The position numbers and the translations under genes were made by a program. Under the pieces are notes generated by a model. It made no database searches, was not told the origin of the DNA, and worked only from the letters and a program-made list of their open reading frames with translations. This document shows, in pieces, positions 8,243 to 15,677 of a DNA stretch of 20,346 nt (within the stretch, counting starts at the first letter, position 1; every line of letters begins with the position of its first letter). This DNA is from JBGTIS01 sp041745535 (GTDB lineage Bacteria > Bacteroidota > Bacteroidia > Cytophagales > Cyclobacteriaceae): NCBI GenBank assembly GCA_041745535.1, contig JBGTIS010000351.1, positions 1 through 20,346 of the forward strand, read 5' to 3'.

Positions 8243-9763
8243 TTATTCTTTATCATATACCAGGGTAGATTTCGATAAACCCCGGAAAGAATTGACGGTT
8301 TGTTCAATGAATAGTCTATTGCCCTTTCTTTCCAGTTTCCACACTTCTTCTCCTGTGACTTCTCTTGCGTTCCCACCTGCGTTAAAAGTTACCTTTGATT
8401 GTATGGTGAGTATATCTTTGTCGGATGACCAGTTGGCATTTTGTACGCGGGGCGCATTAAACATAGTTGATTTCATGTCAGACCCATCACCCATAATGAG
8501 TTGTTTCCTGATTTCATCCTCTGTCCATTCCACCTGCATAAAAGATTCCATGGCAAGCTTGTCATCTACCTGGATAATATTCATTTTGTAGAATACCCCC
8601 GACAGACCGGCATTCTGCATTTTGCTTTCATAAGGATTGAATACCCAGGTTCCCGAAAAGTCAGCTTCCTGTTTCAGGTTTACAGGCGGCAGCCCGGCTA
8701 CTTCACGCAAAGGGGTAATCAGGCTGGCGTAGGTACTATCTTCTTTAAACAGTACCCGTGGGTTTTTGATATAACTATCGTATTGTGCCCTGGGGGTAAG
8801 GCTGGCCATACCCGACCAAATCACATAAAACGTCCAGTCGTGCTGGGTTTCAAGCACTTCTAGGGTAGGTGGAACGCCAACCTCTCCCAAAGCCAGTGGT
8901 TTGCCCTGGGCCAATGCTTTCAGATCGGTATAGTAGGTAGGATTAAAGTCGCTGCCGTACACATCCAGCGACACGATATCCAGGTGTTTATTGCCAGGAT
9001 AATAGTTTTTAAATTCCCGGCCGGGCTGACTGGGCCGGTCTACACTCCACATCCAGATCAGGTTGTTCAGTTTATGGTGTTTTACCATCCTGTCGAATAT
9101 TTGCCGATATAGCCTTTCGGTTGTGTATTGTCCCTGATACCGACCACCCCACCAAAACCAGTCCCCATTCATTTCATGATAAGGCCTCCACAATACCGGT
9201 ACGTGCGCTTCCTGTAATTGCTTCAGGAATCTGGCGATCTCATCTACCTGGGCTATCCACTGCTTATACAGTTTGGTGCCCGGTGTTAAGATATCCTGAA
9301 ATTGCTTTTCGGGCAATTTACCCTGTACGCTGGTCAGCGCCATGGAATCGGCTCCGGGAAGGGGTTGGAACGTAATCGGTTCCACCGCAGTGGGCGGTAC
9401 GGCATGCCAGCACAATGTTATGATGGAACCAAGTTTATGTTGGCGGATAGCTTCTTCCACAATGGCCGGCCGCGACAGATAAGAATCTTTGTCACCCTCT
9501 TGGGCAAACCCGAAATCCTGGCTCCACACTACCGGGGTTTTACCAATGTATTCAGCTGCGAACTGAGAATTTCTATCTCTGGAAATCGGAAAATTATGCT
9601 GGCCCGATAAGGTATGGTTACCGCTGATTGAATAAATCAATTCCAGTAAAGCCTTTGCTTCCGGTGAAGCGTTGGGCGTTACCGGTTCCTGCTGCCGCGC
9701 AAAGACCAGACAGGAGAAAAAAAACAAGATAAGAGTCAGGAAAAAGGTAGTTTTCATATGCAT
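8243..9763 (-). CDS. Secreted GH26 glycoside hydrolase (beta-mannanase-type) with C-terminal accessory domain
   Basis: The start at 9763 (MHMKTTFFL) is chosen because a signal peptide follows directly (hydrophobic run, then VFARQQ). The in-frame ATG 60 bases upstream would add 20 unrelated residues before it, and 9757 is equally possible. Numbering from 9763, residues ~30-335 are a GH26 barrel: GNHTLSGQHN at the start, LCWHAVPP (H120), the LWRPYHEMNGDWFWWGG motif with acid/base E197, and LALGEVGVPP with nucleophile E294. GH26 enzymes mostly hydrolyse beta-1,4-mannans. From ~367 a second domain begins with ADFSGTWVFNPYESK and runs to the end with strands such as VWKLERKGNRLFIEQTV; it looks like a small lipocalin-like beta-domain of unknown role. 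The catalytic residues are intact. It is probably co-transcribed with the DUF1080 lipoprotein 45 bases downstream. Confidence 0.9.
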   Translation of the reverse strand: MHMKTTFFLTLILFFFSCLVFARQQEPVTPNASPEAKALLELIYSISGNHTLSGQHNFPISRDRNSQFAAEYIGKTPVVWSQDFGFAQEGDKDSYLSRPAIVEEAIRQHKLGSIITLCWHAVPPTAVEPITFQPLPGADSMALTSVQGKLPEKQFQDILTPGTKLYKQWIAQVDEIARFLKQLQEAHVPVLWRPYHEMNGDWFWWGGRYQGQYTTERLYRQIFDRMVKHHKLNNLIWMWSVDRPSQPGREFKNYYPGNKHLDIVSLDVYGSDFNPTYYTDLKALAQGKPLALGEVGVPPTLEVLETQHDWTFYVIWSGMASLTPRAQYDSYIKNPRVLFKEDSTYASLITPLREVAGLPPVNLKQEADFSGTWVFNPYESKMQNAGLSGVFYKMNIIQVDDKLAMESFMQVEWTEDEIRKQLIMGDGSDMKSTMFNAPRVQNANWSSDKDILTIQSKVTFNAGGNAREVTGEEVWKLERKGNRLFIEQTVNSFRGLSKSTLVYDKE

Positions 9764-9929
9764 TGGAGGGGTGTGTTCCGGTTGGCTGAAAGTACAAGGA
9801 ATTTTACTGAATTCAAAAGGCATAACCCTACAGCATTTCGGGAAAGTAATGGCTGAATTATTTCGGTATTGAAATTAGTTTTTCCTAAACTGGCACAAAT
9901 TGGAACAAGTTGTTAGTTTTAGAGGAAAT

Positions 9930-11045
9930 ATGAATATTAAAAAGCTTTTCGGCCAGATTCACCTATGGATTGGCGTAACAATTGGTCTGCTCTTTTTTGT
10001 TATTTCCCTATCAGGTGCCCTGTACACCTGGGCTCCGGAAATCAGCAGGATCATTTACCTCCAAAAAGTTGAGCCGCAGGATGCACCCTTTGTTTCGGTT
10101 TCTACCCTCAAAACAACCCTCGACCGTGAATTTCCGGAAGGTGATTTCAGAACGGCACTTTACAAAGACAAAGCCAGTACCCTTGAGGTTCTATTGTTTG
10201 GACAAGGCACCTATTACTATGCTTTTCTGAATCCATACACCGGCGCGCTGGTGCATTTGCAGGACATGAACAAAGGTTGGCTGAACTACCTTAAATTTTT
10301 ACATCGCAATCTGATGCTGGGCGATTTGGGCCGACAGATTGTCCATTGGGTTACCCTGTTGTTTCTGGTGATGATGATTACGGGGATGGTGATGTGGTGG
10401 CCACCAAATAAAGATGGACGCAGGCAGCGCTTAACCATCCGGTGGGGCGCCTCTCCCAAAAGGCTCAACTATGATTTGCACGATGTATTGGGCTTTTATG
10501 CTACCTGGATTTCAATTTTCAGTGTAATTACCGGCCTCTTCTGGGGCTTTGAGATCGTGCGTGATGCCCTGCGTAGCACTACCGGCGAAAATGCAATCAG
10601 TTATGAAATACCAGCCTCTGCCGAACCGGAATTACCAGCCACCTTTGATCAGTTTGCACTGATCGATAGCCTGATGCTGGTTTTCCGGGAAAGATATCCG
10701 ACCCAATCGATCAGAATCAGCAATCCACATAAGGAAACAGACCCCATTCAGGTAGATGTAATGGCACCCGACCTGCTGGTGTATAACACTGATTTCCATT
10801 ATTTTGACCGCTATACCGGCAAACGTCTCGTCGGGAATTTTGAAAATGGATTGCATGCGGACGCCAGTCTTTTTCATACCCTGCACGGATTGGTATATGA
10901 CATTCACTTTGGTACCATGCTGGGGCTTCCTGGTAGGCTGTTGGTGTTTTTCGCGTCCCTGATTGCCGCTTCGCTTCCCATTTCAGGATTGATTATCTGG
11001 GCAGGCAAAAAGAAGAAATCTCGGGTCAGATACAGGAACTCATAA
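9930..11045 (+). CDS. PepSY-domain membrane protein (PepSY-associated TM helix family)
   Basis: A 371-residue protein starting at the ATG at 9930, preceded by AGAGGAAAT; the in-frame TTG at 9900 has no such site. Four membrane segments are seen: ~12-33 after the N-terminal KKLFGQIHLW, ~136-156 (LLFLVMMITGMVMWWPP), ~188-208 (ATWISIFSVITGLFWGFE) and ~336-357. Between them lie periplasmic PepSY-type regions, including YYYAFLNPYTGALVHLQDM (~95-113) and YFDRYTGKRLVGNF (~291-304). Histidines near the membrane (H11, H125, H139, H184, H320, H326) follow the PepSY_TM pattern seen in iron-uptake-linked proteins such as PiuB and in membrane reductase partners. It is divergent from the GH26 gene across a 166-bp gap and convergent with GH32, so it is its own transcription unit. 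No siderophore receptor is in the window, and the iron link is from family knowledge only. Confidence 0.85.
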   Translation: MNIKKLFGQIHLWIGVTIGLLFFVISLSGALYTWAPEISRIIYLQKVEPQDAPFVSVSTLKTTLDREFPEGDFRTALYKDKASTLEVLLFGQGTYYYAFLNPYTGALVHLQDMNKGWLNYLKFLHRNLMLGDLGRQIVHWVTLLFLVMMITGMVMWWPPNKDGRRQRLTIRWGASPKRLNYDLHDVLGFYATWISIFSVITGLFWGFEIVRDALRSTTGENAISYEIPASAEPELPATFDQFALIDSLMLVFRERYPTQSIRISNPHKETDPIQVDVMAPDLLVYNTDFHYFDRYTGKRLVGNFENGLHADASLFHTLHGLVYDIHFGTMLGLPGRLLVFFASLIAASLPISGLIIWAGKKKKSRVRYRNS

Positions 11046-11093
11046 CTTTCAGGTAATTTCTCTTTCGCTAAGAACGATTATTATCTTCAATGA

Positions 11094-12524
11094 CTACCAG
11101 GTTCTTTCCACTTCATGAAATTCCATAGATACCAACCTGAGCGTACCGTCAGCAAACAATTCTATGTCTTTACTTTCGGGAGTAAAGGCAAACTGCTCGG
11201 TGTAGGAAAATATCCCTTCATTGGCAAACACTTCCAGTTGCCCCCAGTCAACCAGTAACCTGATTTTTATGTGATTGGCCTGGTCGGGCAAAAGGGATTT
11301 GGACAATAAGGTTTTGTCAGCCACATGATAAGCAATGGTTTTATTGGCCACTTTAAATCCAAATCTGCTGGCAGCGGCATCGGTCAGCTCAAACTCTGCG
11401 ATAAGGTCAAACTTCTTAGACTTGACCTCAGCAAGCAGGTTGGTATAGGGGGTAATTTCCTGACTGTTCCATGTTTTTGTACTTTGATAAATTGATTCGA
11501 TTTCCGCAATGGGACTCCGGGTCAGTCTTTGCTGTCCCTCATAGGTTACCAGACCCAGCGACACGGGGAAGGTGGCATTTCTTTCCCATACGGTTTCACC
11601 TACCCCGCCATTCCAATGATCCATCCAGGCTATTTGTATAATCCGACTATCGTTGTCGGGCAAATTGCCCATGGGGAAGGTCTGGGCGGCATAAAAATCG
11701 GGCCCAACATCCATGATCAGGGTATCCTGCCCTTCGTCTTTGGTAAAGGTAATACCATCAAAATCTCCAACCAGATAAGAACCATTGGCATCCTGAAGTA
11801 CCCATTTTTTATTGTTGTTCTCACCATTAACAGGCAGTTGATAAAAATCAGGGCATTCATACCCAAAGTTTACATTGCTGAGGGAATCCCAGTTAATCAG
11901 GTCGGCAGAACCATAAAAGGTGGTACCGTTTTCGTAAAGGGCCAGTATCCATTTGGAAGTAGGAGCATGCCAGATCACACAGGGGTCGCGCGGATCGGCC
12001 CCATCGGTGGCATTGGCTACCGGATTGTTGGCGTAATCGTGCCAGGTTTTGCCCCCATCGTTGCTCCAGGCCAGGCAGGTACCGGCTGCGGTACCGGTAT
12101 AAATGGCTACCATGGCCTCTTTGGTTGAACCGGTTATTTTCTCCGCCATCGGCCCTGAAACCACCACCGCACTGCCTGAATATACCTGATCGCCCGACAC
12201 ATTGCGAATGGCCTCGGCAGGTAAGAACGACTTTTGAGGTATCAGGGCAACACCTTCGTCCTGCCAGTGCAGCAAATCGGTGCTGGTGGCATACCCGCCG
12301 TGCCGGATTTCCTTGCCCCACTGGTAGATCATGTGGTATTTTCCATCCTGATACACCAACCCGTTGATGTCGTTCATCCATTCGGATTTAGGGCTGAAAT
12401 GATACTGCCCTCGAAAATTTTCTTTATAATAAATGGTATCGCTGTGCGGATTATATTGCGCCTGTAATGGTGCGTGGCAGGTAAGTAACACCAGAACAAT
12501 TAAAAAACTGTTTTTATGTAACAT
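11094..12524 (-). CDS. Secreted GH32 glycoside hydrolase (levanase/inulinase/sucrose hydrolase type)
   Basis: A 476-residue protein with a signal peptide (MLHKNSFLIVLVLLTCHAPLQAQ, cleaved near residue 22). The five-bladed propeller of GH32 shows all three catalytic blocks: WMNDINGL with nucleophile D52, ADPRDPCV with the transition-state stabiliser D180, and YECPDFYQL with acid/base E223. YSGSAVV (~115-121) is also typical. From about residue 345 the C-terminal beta-sandwich domain follows, with HIKIRLLVDWGQLEVFANEG (~418-437). The nucleophile motif has Ile where most members have Pro (WMNDPNG). GH32 enzymes hydrolyse beta-fructosides; sub-specificity (levan, inulin, sucrose) cannot be read from this. 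The 23-residue leader implies periplasmic or external action. The gene lies 69 bases after the phosphoesterase gene on the same strand, so co-transcription is plausible. Confidence 0.92.
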   Translation of the reverse strand: MLHKNSFLIVLVLLTCHAPLQAQYNPHSDTIYYKENFRGQYHFSPKSEWMNDINGLVYQDGKYHMIYQWGKEIRHGGYATSTDLLHWQDEGVALIPQKSFLPAEAIRNVSGDQVYSGSAVVVSGPMAEKITGSTKEAMVAIYTGTAAGTCLAWSNDGGKTWHDYANNPVANATDGADPRDPCVIWHAPTSKWILALYENGTTFYGSADLINWDSLSNVNFGYECPDFYQLPVNGENNNKKWVLQDANGSYLVGDFDGITFTKDEGQDTLIMDVGPDFYAAQTFPMGNLPDNDSRIIQIAWMDHWNGGVGETVWERNATFPVSLGLVTYEGQQRLTRSPIAEIESIYQSTKTWNSQEITPYTNLLAEVKSKKFDLIAEFELTDAAASRFGFKVANKTIAYHVADKTLLSKSLLPDQANHIKIRLLVDWGQLEVFANEGIFSYTEQFAFTPESKDIELFADGTLRLVSMEFHEVERTW

Positions 12525-12593
12525 TTTAATCTCTTATTTCTAGGTTCAGTCAAAGTATTGTACGTTTTGTAAAAATAGCTAAATTTTCTTATT

Positions 12594-14201
12594 TTACCGG
12601 ACCCTGAAAATCCGGTGCGCGGTCCATTCATTACCAAACATATCGGTGGTGCGCACGGTAACCAGGTGGGTGCCCGGTGTCAGAAAATCAGGGATCTTTG
12701 CTACCCACAGGTGTTGGGTTTTACTGGGACGTCCCATTTTCCCACCCAGTACCTGATCCAGAGGCTGACCGTCTACAGTTGTTTCCAGGTAAGCACTCAG
12801 TTTATGCATGCGTAATATCTGTGGGTCTACCGTTTTGGTAGGTCGCAAAGGATACCATTTGCCTTGTCGGTCAAACTGCATTTGTACGGTAGAACGGGCG
12901 GAGCCGGCGAATACATTCACGAGTACTTCGGTTTTCTTTACCTCCTGCTGCGGTATGTCTTCAGGCAGATAAATATTCATCTGGTAATCGGCCGGACGAC
13001 GGGCTACTTTGTACCGGATGTCGTAGGTATTGCCGGCAAAGGTAATGACCGCATACCCATTGGGTGTACCGTCGTACATGGTAGCATTGGGAATACCCTG
13101 TTCGTCTTTCAGTCCGGCCCACCAGCTGCCGCTTACCGCCCCATTGATAAAATGATGGTGTGGGTTTTTGCCTTGCCAACCGTTGCCGCGATCCAGAAAC
13201 AAATGGGACAGTTCGTGGAAGTGTGAAGCAATGGAGAAGGTATGAGGTCGTTTTTCTATCACTTCAAACAGCGCGCGACGATTACCGCAGGTGGTAATCG
13301 GGGCGTGCATCAGCAACACCACCAGCTTTTCTTCCGGCACATGCTGCAGGTAATTCCTTACAAAATCAATCTGATCGCTGGTAAACCGGGGTTTGAATCC
13401 ACCTTTGGGTTTTGAATAGATATTATTTAAGGCAATGAAGACGACCTTACCATATTCAAAAGCATAGGTGCTGGGTCCGAAATACCGTTCAAAGGTTTCG
13501 TCGGCATACTGGTTGCTGGTAGCGCCCCGGTTGTTGTCATGGTTGCCAAATACATTGTACCAGGGTACTCCGATCTGGGCAATGCTGCCGGAAATTTCCG
13601 CGAACAGATTCGGGTCATCGGCTACGATATCGCCCAGGGTTACTCCAAAAGCGGCTTCCGTGCCAATGCATTCCTCCACCACATCATGGGTGATATAATT
13701 CACCTGTTCCAGCCCCCGGGCCTGGGTGTCGCCGAAGAACAGCGTTTGAAAACGGTGGTCATCGGATACTGTTTCCTCCGGTTCCCAGAGTGGAAAATCA
13801 ATGGACGCCGGCAAAGGTCCGGTAGGCGCCACTCCTTCCGATGGAGAAGGTGGTGAACCTTTGGGTTTGTGCAGATAGTAATGCTGGGGAATCAGGTGGG
13901 CATTCAGGGGCAAGGCATACGCTGCCGGTTTGATGACGAAAAAGCCGGTATCATCGCCAGCGGGCAATTCCCATTGCCCTGCCCCATTGGTTGCGGCCAC
14001 CTCTTTACCATTGGACACACAAACCTCAGCCAGTGGTTTTTCATCCGGGTCTTTAATACCATTCCGGTTAGCGTCCAGGAATACCACTCCCCGGGCTGTG
14101 GTTTGCGCAAAGGTATGGCTGTCTGCATACAGGCACAGGCAGAAAACGAATACTATCTTTCCGGTTTGCCATATGGACGCATGAAGCTGATTCATTTCCA
14201 T
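12594..14201 (-). CDS. Secreted calcineurin-like phosphoesterase with N- and C-terminal metallophosphatase accessory domains
   Basis: A 535-residue protein with a signal peptide (hydrophobic ~15-27, cleavage near FAQ-TT at 33). Residues ~36-135 are an N-terminal beta-domain with the calcium-loop-like DANRNGIKDPDE (43-54). Residues ~150-360 are the metallophosphoesterase: FGDTQ (D158), LGDIVADD (D191), GNHDNN (N220, H221), LLMHAPI (H299) and ASHFHELSH (H327, H329), a complete di-metal ligand set. Residues ~375-535 fit the MetallophosC domain, ending with the LVTVRTTDMFGNEWT strand pair. Bacteroidota proteins of this layout are secreted phosphoesterases; substrates are mostly unknown. It lies directly upstream of GH32 and may help use phosphorylated or glycan substrates, which is inference. 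Its start (two possible Met codons, 14201 or 14195) is only ~80 bases from the IS3 remnant, so the promoter may have been altered by that insertion. Confidence 0.88.
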   Translation of the reverse strand: MEMNQLHASIWQTGKIVFVFCLCLYADSHTFAQTTARGVVFLDANRNGIKDPDEKPLAEVCVSNGKEVAATNGAGQWELPAGDDTGFFVIKPAAYALPLNAHLIPQHYYLHKPKGSPPSPSEGVAPTGPLPASIDFPLWEPEETVSDDHRFQTLFFGDTQARGLEQVNYITHDVVEECIGTEAAFGVTLGDIVADDPNLFAEISGSIAQIGVPWYNVFGNHDNNRGATSNQYADETFERYFGPSTYAFEYGKVVFIALNNIYSKPKGGFKPRFTSDQIDFVRNYLQHVPEEKLVVLLMHAPITTCGNRRALFEVIEKRPHTFSIASHFHELSHLFLDRGNGWQGKNPHHHFINGAVSGSWWAGLKDEQGIPNATMYDGTPNGYAVITFAGNTYDIRYKVARRPADYQMNIYLPEDIPQQEVKKTEVLVNVFAGSARSTVQMQFDRQGKWYPLRPTKTVDPQILRMHKLSAYLETTVDGQPLDQVLGGKMGRPSKTQHLWVAKIPDFLTPGTHLVTVRTTDMFGNEWTAHRIFRVR

Positions 14202-14531
14202 CCGGTTTAAAGTGTTGATCTACAGTACAGGAAATTCTTACATTCAGGTTTTACCTTTTAATGTTCCTGGCTTTTTTGAACTTGCAATAAAAAACTGGAC
14301 AAAAAGTTAAGCTGCTTTTTGATGTTGATTTAGTTTCATGCCATATTCATATGGTGTCATATACGCGAGGGATGCATGTATTCTCTGCCTGTTATACCAT
14401 ATTTCAATAAATTCAAAAACCTCAACTTTAGTAGTTTCCATACCTTTCATTTCTACCTGATAGATTAATTCTGTTTTTAAAGTTCCAAAAAAGCTTTCAG
14501 CTACAGCATTATCCCAACAGTTAGCTTTTCT

Positions 14532-14545
14532 ACCGGGCGTCGGTC
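14532..14545 (-). repeat. 14-nt GC-rich insert 4 in transposase orfB (copy 2 of the 14-nt type)
   Basis: The transposase strand reads GACCGACGCCCGGT (arms ACCG and CGGT around ACGCC); a one-base shift gives CGACCGACGCCCGG, which matches insert 2 at 9 of 14 positions. Removing it joins QSMS to RKANCWDNAVAESFF, bringing back the catalytic Glu of the DDE triad in frame. With it, the frame ends in TVGIML and a TAG. Confidence 0.75.
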
Positions 14546-14902
14546 GCTCATGCTCTGGATCACTAGCGAGTTTGCTATGAGAATATCTCTAAATTCATGA
14601 CATGCATACTGTACCCCCCTATCTGAATGGAATATTAACTCAGTAGTTATAGGTCTATTTTTTACGGCCATATTCCATGCAGGAACCACTGTATCGCAGG
14701 TTTTCATTGTCCGGCTTAATGCCCAACCAATAACTTTTCGATCCCCTAGATCCACTACAGTTGTAAGGTACAACCAACCCTCTAATGTTCTAATATATGT
14801 AATATCAGAAACCCAAGCTATACCAGTATATGCTGGCGCGAAATTTCTGTCCAATAGATTCTCAGCAATTGGATAGTTGTGGTTAGAATCTGTTGTCTGA
14901 AC

Positions 14903-14918
14903 CGCTTCGGCGGACCGA
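14903..14918 (-). repeat. 16-nt GC-rich insert 3 in transposase orfB (copy 2 of the 16-nt type)
   Basis: The transposase strand reads TCGGTCCGCCGAAGCG. Removing it joins KKFR to VQTTDSNHN, restoring the frame. On the plus strand bases 14902-14913 form CCGC-TTCG-GCGG, again a 4-bp stem with a TTCG loop. It differs from insert 1 only at positions 5, 7 and 16. Confidence 0.8.
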
Positions 14919-15064
14919 TCTAAACTTTTTATGTACAACACTCTTTATATTAGCTTTCCTCATGATCCTAGCAACTCTGGGTCTAGATATCTGTATCCCT
15001 CTTTTCCGAAGTTCATGGACTATTTTTGGGCTGCCATATCTTCCTTTACTTTTATTGTATATCT

Positions 15065-15078
15065 CCGTGCCACGGCGG
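15065..15078 (-). repeat. 14-nt GC-rich insert 2 in transposase orfB (copy 1 of the 14-nt type)
   Basis: The transposase strand reads CCGCCGTGGCACGG, containing the near-palindrome CCGTG-G-CACGG. Removing it joins AGA G to AG ATA TAC, giving R-E-I-Y before NKSKGRYGSPKI, which is the usual IS3 wording (IRE-Y..SKGRYGSP). It aligns with the other 14-nt insert at 9 of 14 positions. An 11-nt insert would also restore the frame but gives a less typical join (R-A-E-I-Y). Confidence 0.6.
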
Positions 15079-15185
15079 CTCTGATGAGTATTAGAGCTTC
15101 CTGGTTGCGCACCTTTCTGGCAGAGGGTTTACGGGTTAGCCAGTGGTAAAAGCCGCTTCTGCTTACTTTAAATACCCTGCGCATC

Positions 15186-15201
15186 GGCTTCGGCCGTCCG
15201 A
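15186..15201 (-). repeat. 16-nt GC-rich insert 1 in transposase orfB (copy 1 of the 16-nt type)
   Basis: On the transposase strand the insert reads TCGGACGGCCGAAGCC. Without it the codons are GAG AAG ATG CGC (E-K-M-R), joining FAVE to KMRRVFKV as in IS3 relatives. On the plus strand, with the base at 15185, it forms CGGC-TTCG-GCCG (15185-15196), a 4-bp stem closed by the very stable TTCG tetraloop. It matches the other 16-nt insert at 13 of 16 positions. Exact ends may shift by a base. Confidence 0.75.
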
Positions 15202-15232
15202 TTCTCAACAGCAAACGTTGTTTGGTGCTCCT

Positions 15233-15540
15233 TCATGAATTGAAAAATTTGCTGTCGTTCCTGGAGAAAATGCTGACTGCCTTTTTTAAGATGTCTCTCT
15301 CTATTTCTGCTTCCCGAAGCTGTTTTTTTAATCTAAATATTTCTGCTTGCTCCGTATTTAAGGAGGGCTTTCCATGACCCGAAAAACTACCATTTTTGTT
15401 CTGTTGATATTCTCTTTTCCAACGACCTAACAATTCGGATCGAAGACCCAATTCTTCTGCAACCTCACTAGTTGGTTTACCAGACAGGCACAGCTCAAAA
15501 GCAGAAGCTATTTATCAGGAATTCTACGCAATGATTTTTC
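15233..15540 (-). pseudogene. IS3-family transposase OrfA (helix-turn-helix part), frameshifted near its N-terminus
   Basis: From 15508 to the TGA at 15233-15235 one frame reads ASAFELCLSGKPTSEVAEEL, then GLRSELLGRWKREYQQ, then a basic leucine-zipper-like stretch (IFRLKKQLREAEIERDILKKA). This is the usual IS3 OrfA: DNA-binding helix-turn-helix followed by a coiled coil for multimerisation. Upstream, the expected N-terminus (EKSLRRIPDK, 15540-15511) is in another frame, and a TAA lies at 15512-15514 in the main frame, so one or more bases have been lost or gained around 15509-15510. No credible start codon remains in the main frame. The stop overlaps the orfB ATG by 4 bases (ATGA). This damage is a simple frameshift and does not involve the GC-rich inserts seen in orfB. 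Confidence 0.85.
15281..15287 (-). promoter_or_regulatory. Programmed -1 frameshift site (A AAA AAG) of the IS3 element
   Basis: On the minus strand orfA reads TTA AAA AAG, placing the slippery heptamer A AAA AAG in the right phase. After a -1 slip the frame stays open through GSQHFLQERQQIFQF into the orfB start MKEHQTTFAVE, giving the OrfAB fusion that IS3-family elements use as active transposase. The site itself is intact. Such slippage would not repair the four later breaks in orfB. Confidence 0.75.
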
Positions 15541-15677
15541 TCACAAATTTACAAGCTCTTTTGTTAGAAGACTGTCAAGAAGGAATTTATAAATGAATTT
15601 TCAGGACATCAGGATCTTTGCATTGAAAACAGCAATTGTTACACGATATTGGAAAAGAGTTTCATAATTCACAAATT

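Larger units (their letters stand above)
14307..15236 (-). pseudogene. IS3-family transposase OrfB (DDE integrase), split by four GC-rich inserts
   Basis: The frame starts with MKEHQTTFAVE at 15236 and ends with NQHQKAA at the TAA at 14307-14309, but it is cut into five pieces alternating between two frames. Piece 2 (15184-15080) reads MRRVFKVSRSGFYHW; piece 3 (15062-14919) IYNKSKGRYGSPKIVHEL; piece 4 (14902-14546) VQTTDSNHNYPIAENLL, with WVSDITYI (first catalytic Asp) and FHSDRGVQY (second Asp); piece 5 (14531-14307) RKANCWDNAVAESFFGTLK with the catalytic Glu. Removing 14532-14545, 14903-14918, 15065-15078 and 15186-15201 (60 nt) gives one continuous frame of 289 residues, the usual IS3 OrfB length. 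At the joins it restores family-typical text such as IREIYNKSKGRYGSP and QSMSRKANCWDN. As it stands, translation from the start stops soon after the first insert (AVENRTAEADAQGI, then TAA). Confidence 0.9.
14284..15543 (-). mobile_element. Defective IS3-family insertion sequence, right-hand end not defined
   Basis: Two overlapping transposase frames with the IS3 plan (orfA helix-turn-helix part, orfB DDE part) occupy about 1.26 kb. The low-coordinate end carries GCAATAAAAAACTGGACAAA just after the orfB stop (read in minus orientation), which looks like a terminal repeat. I could not find its clear inverted partner upstream of orfA, so that end is truncated or worn and no target duplication was identified. 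The element is dead as written: orfA is frameshifted near its start, and orfB is broken by four short GC-rich inserts. It separates the carbohydrate-enzyme block from the more AT-rich oxidase operon. Confidence 0.85.

Noticed and set aside
11529..12128. A 199-codon open frame on the plus strand inside GH32
   Set aside because: It is antisense to a gene with all GH32 catalytic motifs; its Gly/Ile-rich text is the mirror of that gene's codon usage and shows no domain.
14501..14941. A 146-residue open frame taken as a complete small transposase
   Set aside because: It is piece 4 of the broken orfB; both its ends (KSLDRSAEA and DRRPVEKLTVGIML) come from reading through the GC-rich inserts in the wrong frame.
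14532..15201. Programmed ribosomal frameshifting as the explanation of the four breaks in orfB
   Set aside because: The true slippery site is upstream in orfA. At the breaks there are extra 14-16 nt of sequence with no slippery heptamer, so a one-base slip would still translate foreign residues.
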